Shown here: one piece after another, positions 36,950 through 37,446 of the stretch | Layout: every line of letters starts with the position of its first letter | How positions within the stretch are numbered: the first letter of the stretch is position 1 | Assembly: GCA_023228245.1 (NCBI GenBank) | Contig: JALOBN010000026.1 | Span: 1 to 37,446, forward strand | Reading direction: 5' to 3' | DNA from: Candidatus Pacearchaeota archaeon | Lineage (GTDB): Archaea > Nanoarchaeota > Nanoarchaeia > Pacearchaeales > GW2011-AR1 | Length of the DNA stretch: 37,446 nucleotides | The notes under the pieces: model-generated | Seen by the model: the letters and a program-made list of their open reading frames with translations, nothing else | The model's database searches: none | Told to the model about the DNA's origin: nothing | Translations under genes and position numbers: made by a program

Positions 36950-37151
36950 CGGCATCCCCTTTCATCTCGTCTTTCGAGTAGTATTCGTCAAGTATGTCGT
37001 ATTGGTCATGCTCACATTTCGGGCATATGAAGTTAGTTCCGGCCCATTGGATGTAGACATGCCCGCAGTGGCTCGCCCTGCACTGGAGCTTGCGGGCTAT
37101 GACTACCGCTATGTGTCCGTCTTCTTCGTGGCCGTAGTGTGACTTTCCATA
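36927..37151 (-). pseudogene. Zinc-ribbon frame without a normal start (possible frameshift)
   Basis: An open frame from 37151 to 36927 encodes HIAVVIARKLQCRASHCGHV, then FICPKCEHDQYDILDEYYS, clearly a zinc-ribbon protein, but it has no ATG, GTG or TTG before it. An ATG at 37150 is in the wrong frame; removing two bases from the CACAC near 37140 would join it. Either the contig has an error here or the gene is damaged. It overlaps the next start by 23-29 bases. Confidence 0.5.
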
Positions 37152-37154
37152 TCA

Positions 37155-37446
37155 TTATCCATGCATCGCCATCATTATTCTTGCTATACGTGGGACATTA
37201 GTACGTGTAATAGGGTCGTTGGTATATACGCTGTATGCCAGCTTCGGTATATAATCAACGGTGAGCAGGGGGGCTTTGGCGGATGAACCGTTAAAGGAAT
37301 AAGCACTTCTCCGTGTGTTGTTCGTTCCTTGAGTTCCCCTTGCATCATGGTCATCCCAGAAGAGCACTAAATTGATTTGCGCTGCATTATCAACTTGCTC
37401 TTGAATAACACTTGCAATATCTGTGGACTGATAGGTTGTATCTACC
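37155..37446 (-). CDS. DUF2341-like tail-associated protein, C-terminal part
   Basis: This is the end of the gene listed at 1-834. Bases 37320-37446 repeat 1-127, and the new coding part is 37155-37319 (54 codons plus stop). It encodes RRSAYSFNGSSAKAPLLTVD, then KLAYSVYTNDPITRTNVPRI. With the N-terminal part it makes a protein of 332 residues. Inside the linear window it looks cut at the right end only because the contig is circular. Confidence 0.75.
   Translation of the reverse strand, partial: VDTTYQSTDIASVIQEQVDNAAQINLVLFWDDHDARGTQGTNNTRRSAYSFNGSSAKAPLLTVDYIPKLAYSVYTNDPITRTNVPRIARIMMAMHG
37320..37446. repeat. Terminal overlap, right copy (circular contig)
   Basis: Identical to bases 1-127 over 127 bases. 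Removing one copy leaves a circular unit of about 37,319 bp in which the split gene is whole. Confidence 0.95.

Noticed and set aside
1..37446. tRNA genes
   Set aside because: No cloverleaf with a GTTCRANNC-type arm was noticed by eye on either strand. A tRNA scan would settle it.

Overview
The window looks like one complete, circularly assembled genome of a tailed double-stranded DNA phage with a siphovirus-type tail and a Mu-like head. The last 127 bases (37320-37446) repeat the first 127 exactly, so the unit is about 37,319 bp, and the gene broken at position 1 continues at 37319. The host is a bacterium: Shine-Dalgarno sites, TTGACA/TATAAT-type promoters and a bacterial lipoprotein signal peptide are all present. 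I cannot fix the phylum. The lipoprotein style and the InlB/LRR surface modules would suit an anaerobic Chloroflexota or Firmicutes host, but that is only an impression. No integrase, transposase, tRNA or CRISPR array was seen.

Late, structural region (18836 leftward to 1, then 37319 to 36722, all on the minus strand). In transcription order it encodes: TerS and TerL; a DUF935 portal fused to a MuF domain; a 38-residue ORF; a Mu gpI-like protease/scaffold with an N-terminal ChaB domain and a nested scaffold start; a decoration protein with a beta-helix; a Mu gpT-like capsid protein; neck and connector proteins; a tail tube protein; tail chaperones G and GT with a CCCTTTA slippery site; a tape measure; Dit; a tail hub split in two and carrying leucine-rich repeats; a large fibre-like protein; a DUF2341-like protein that spans the junction; and small zinc-ribbon and membrane proteins ending at a strong terminator (36657-36676). 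Other intrinsic terminators sit after the tail tube gene and downstream of the capsid gene.

Middle region (18840-24080). A three-gene rightward operon under a near-consensus promoter encodes a zinc-binding protein, a ribbon-helix-helix protein and a conserved small protein. It runs tail-to-tail, with overlap, into a leftward cassette of ParB-like, GNAT, PAPS-reductase/IbrA-like and ParB/IbrB-like genes. I infer that this cassette modifies DNA or controls expression. Upstream of it are a membrane protein and a papain-like cysteine peptidase with an InlB-type repeat, the best lysis candidates. They are preceded by a promoter with a terminator directly behind it.

Early region (35939 leftward to 24074). 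A tightly overlapping operon starts at a strong leftward promoter (35964-35992). It encodes a small HTH protein, many small zinc-ribbon proteins, a pentapeptide-repeat protein, a conserved recombination-type protein, a NinB-like protein, two HNH nucleases, a VRR-NUC nuclease, a radical SAM enzyme, two adenine methyltransferases, an Ala-rich protein and a RecA-like P-loop ATPase. An iteron-like repeat cluster beside an AT-rich stretch (27795-27925) lies just upstream of the ATPase and is a candidate replication origin. Divergent from the early promoter is a single rightward gene for a transglutaminase-like lipoprotein, probably a moron.
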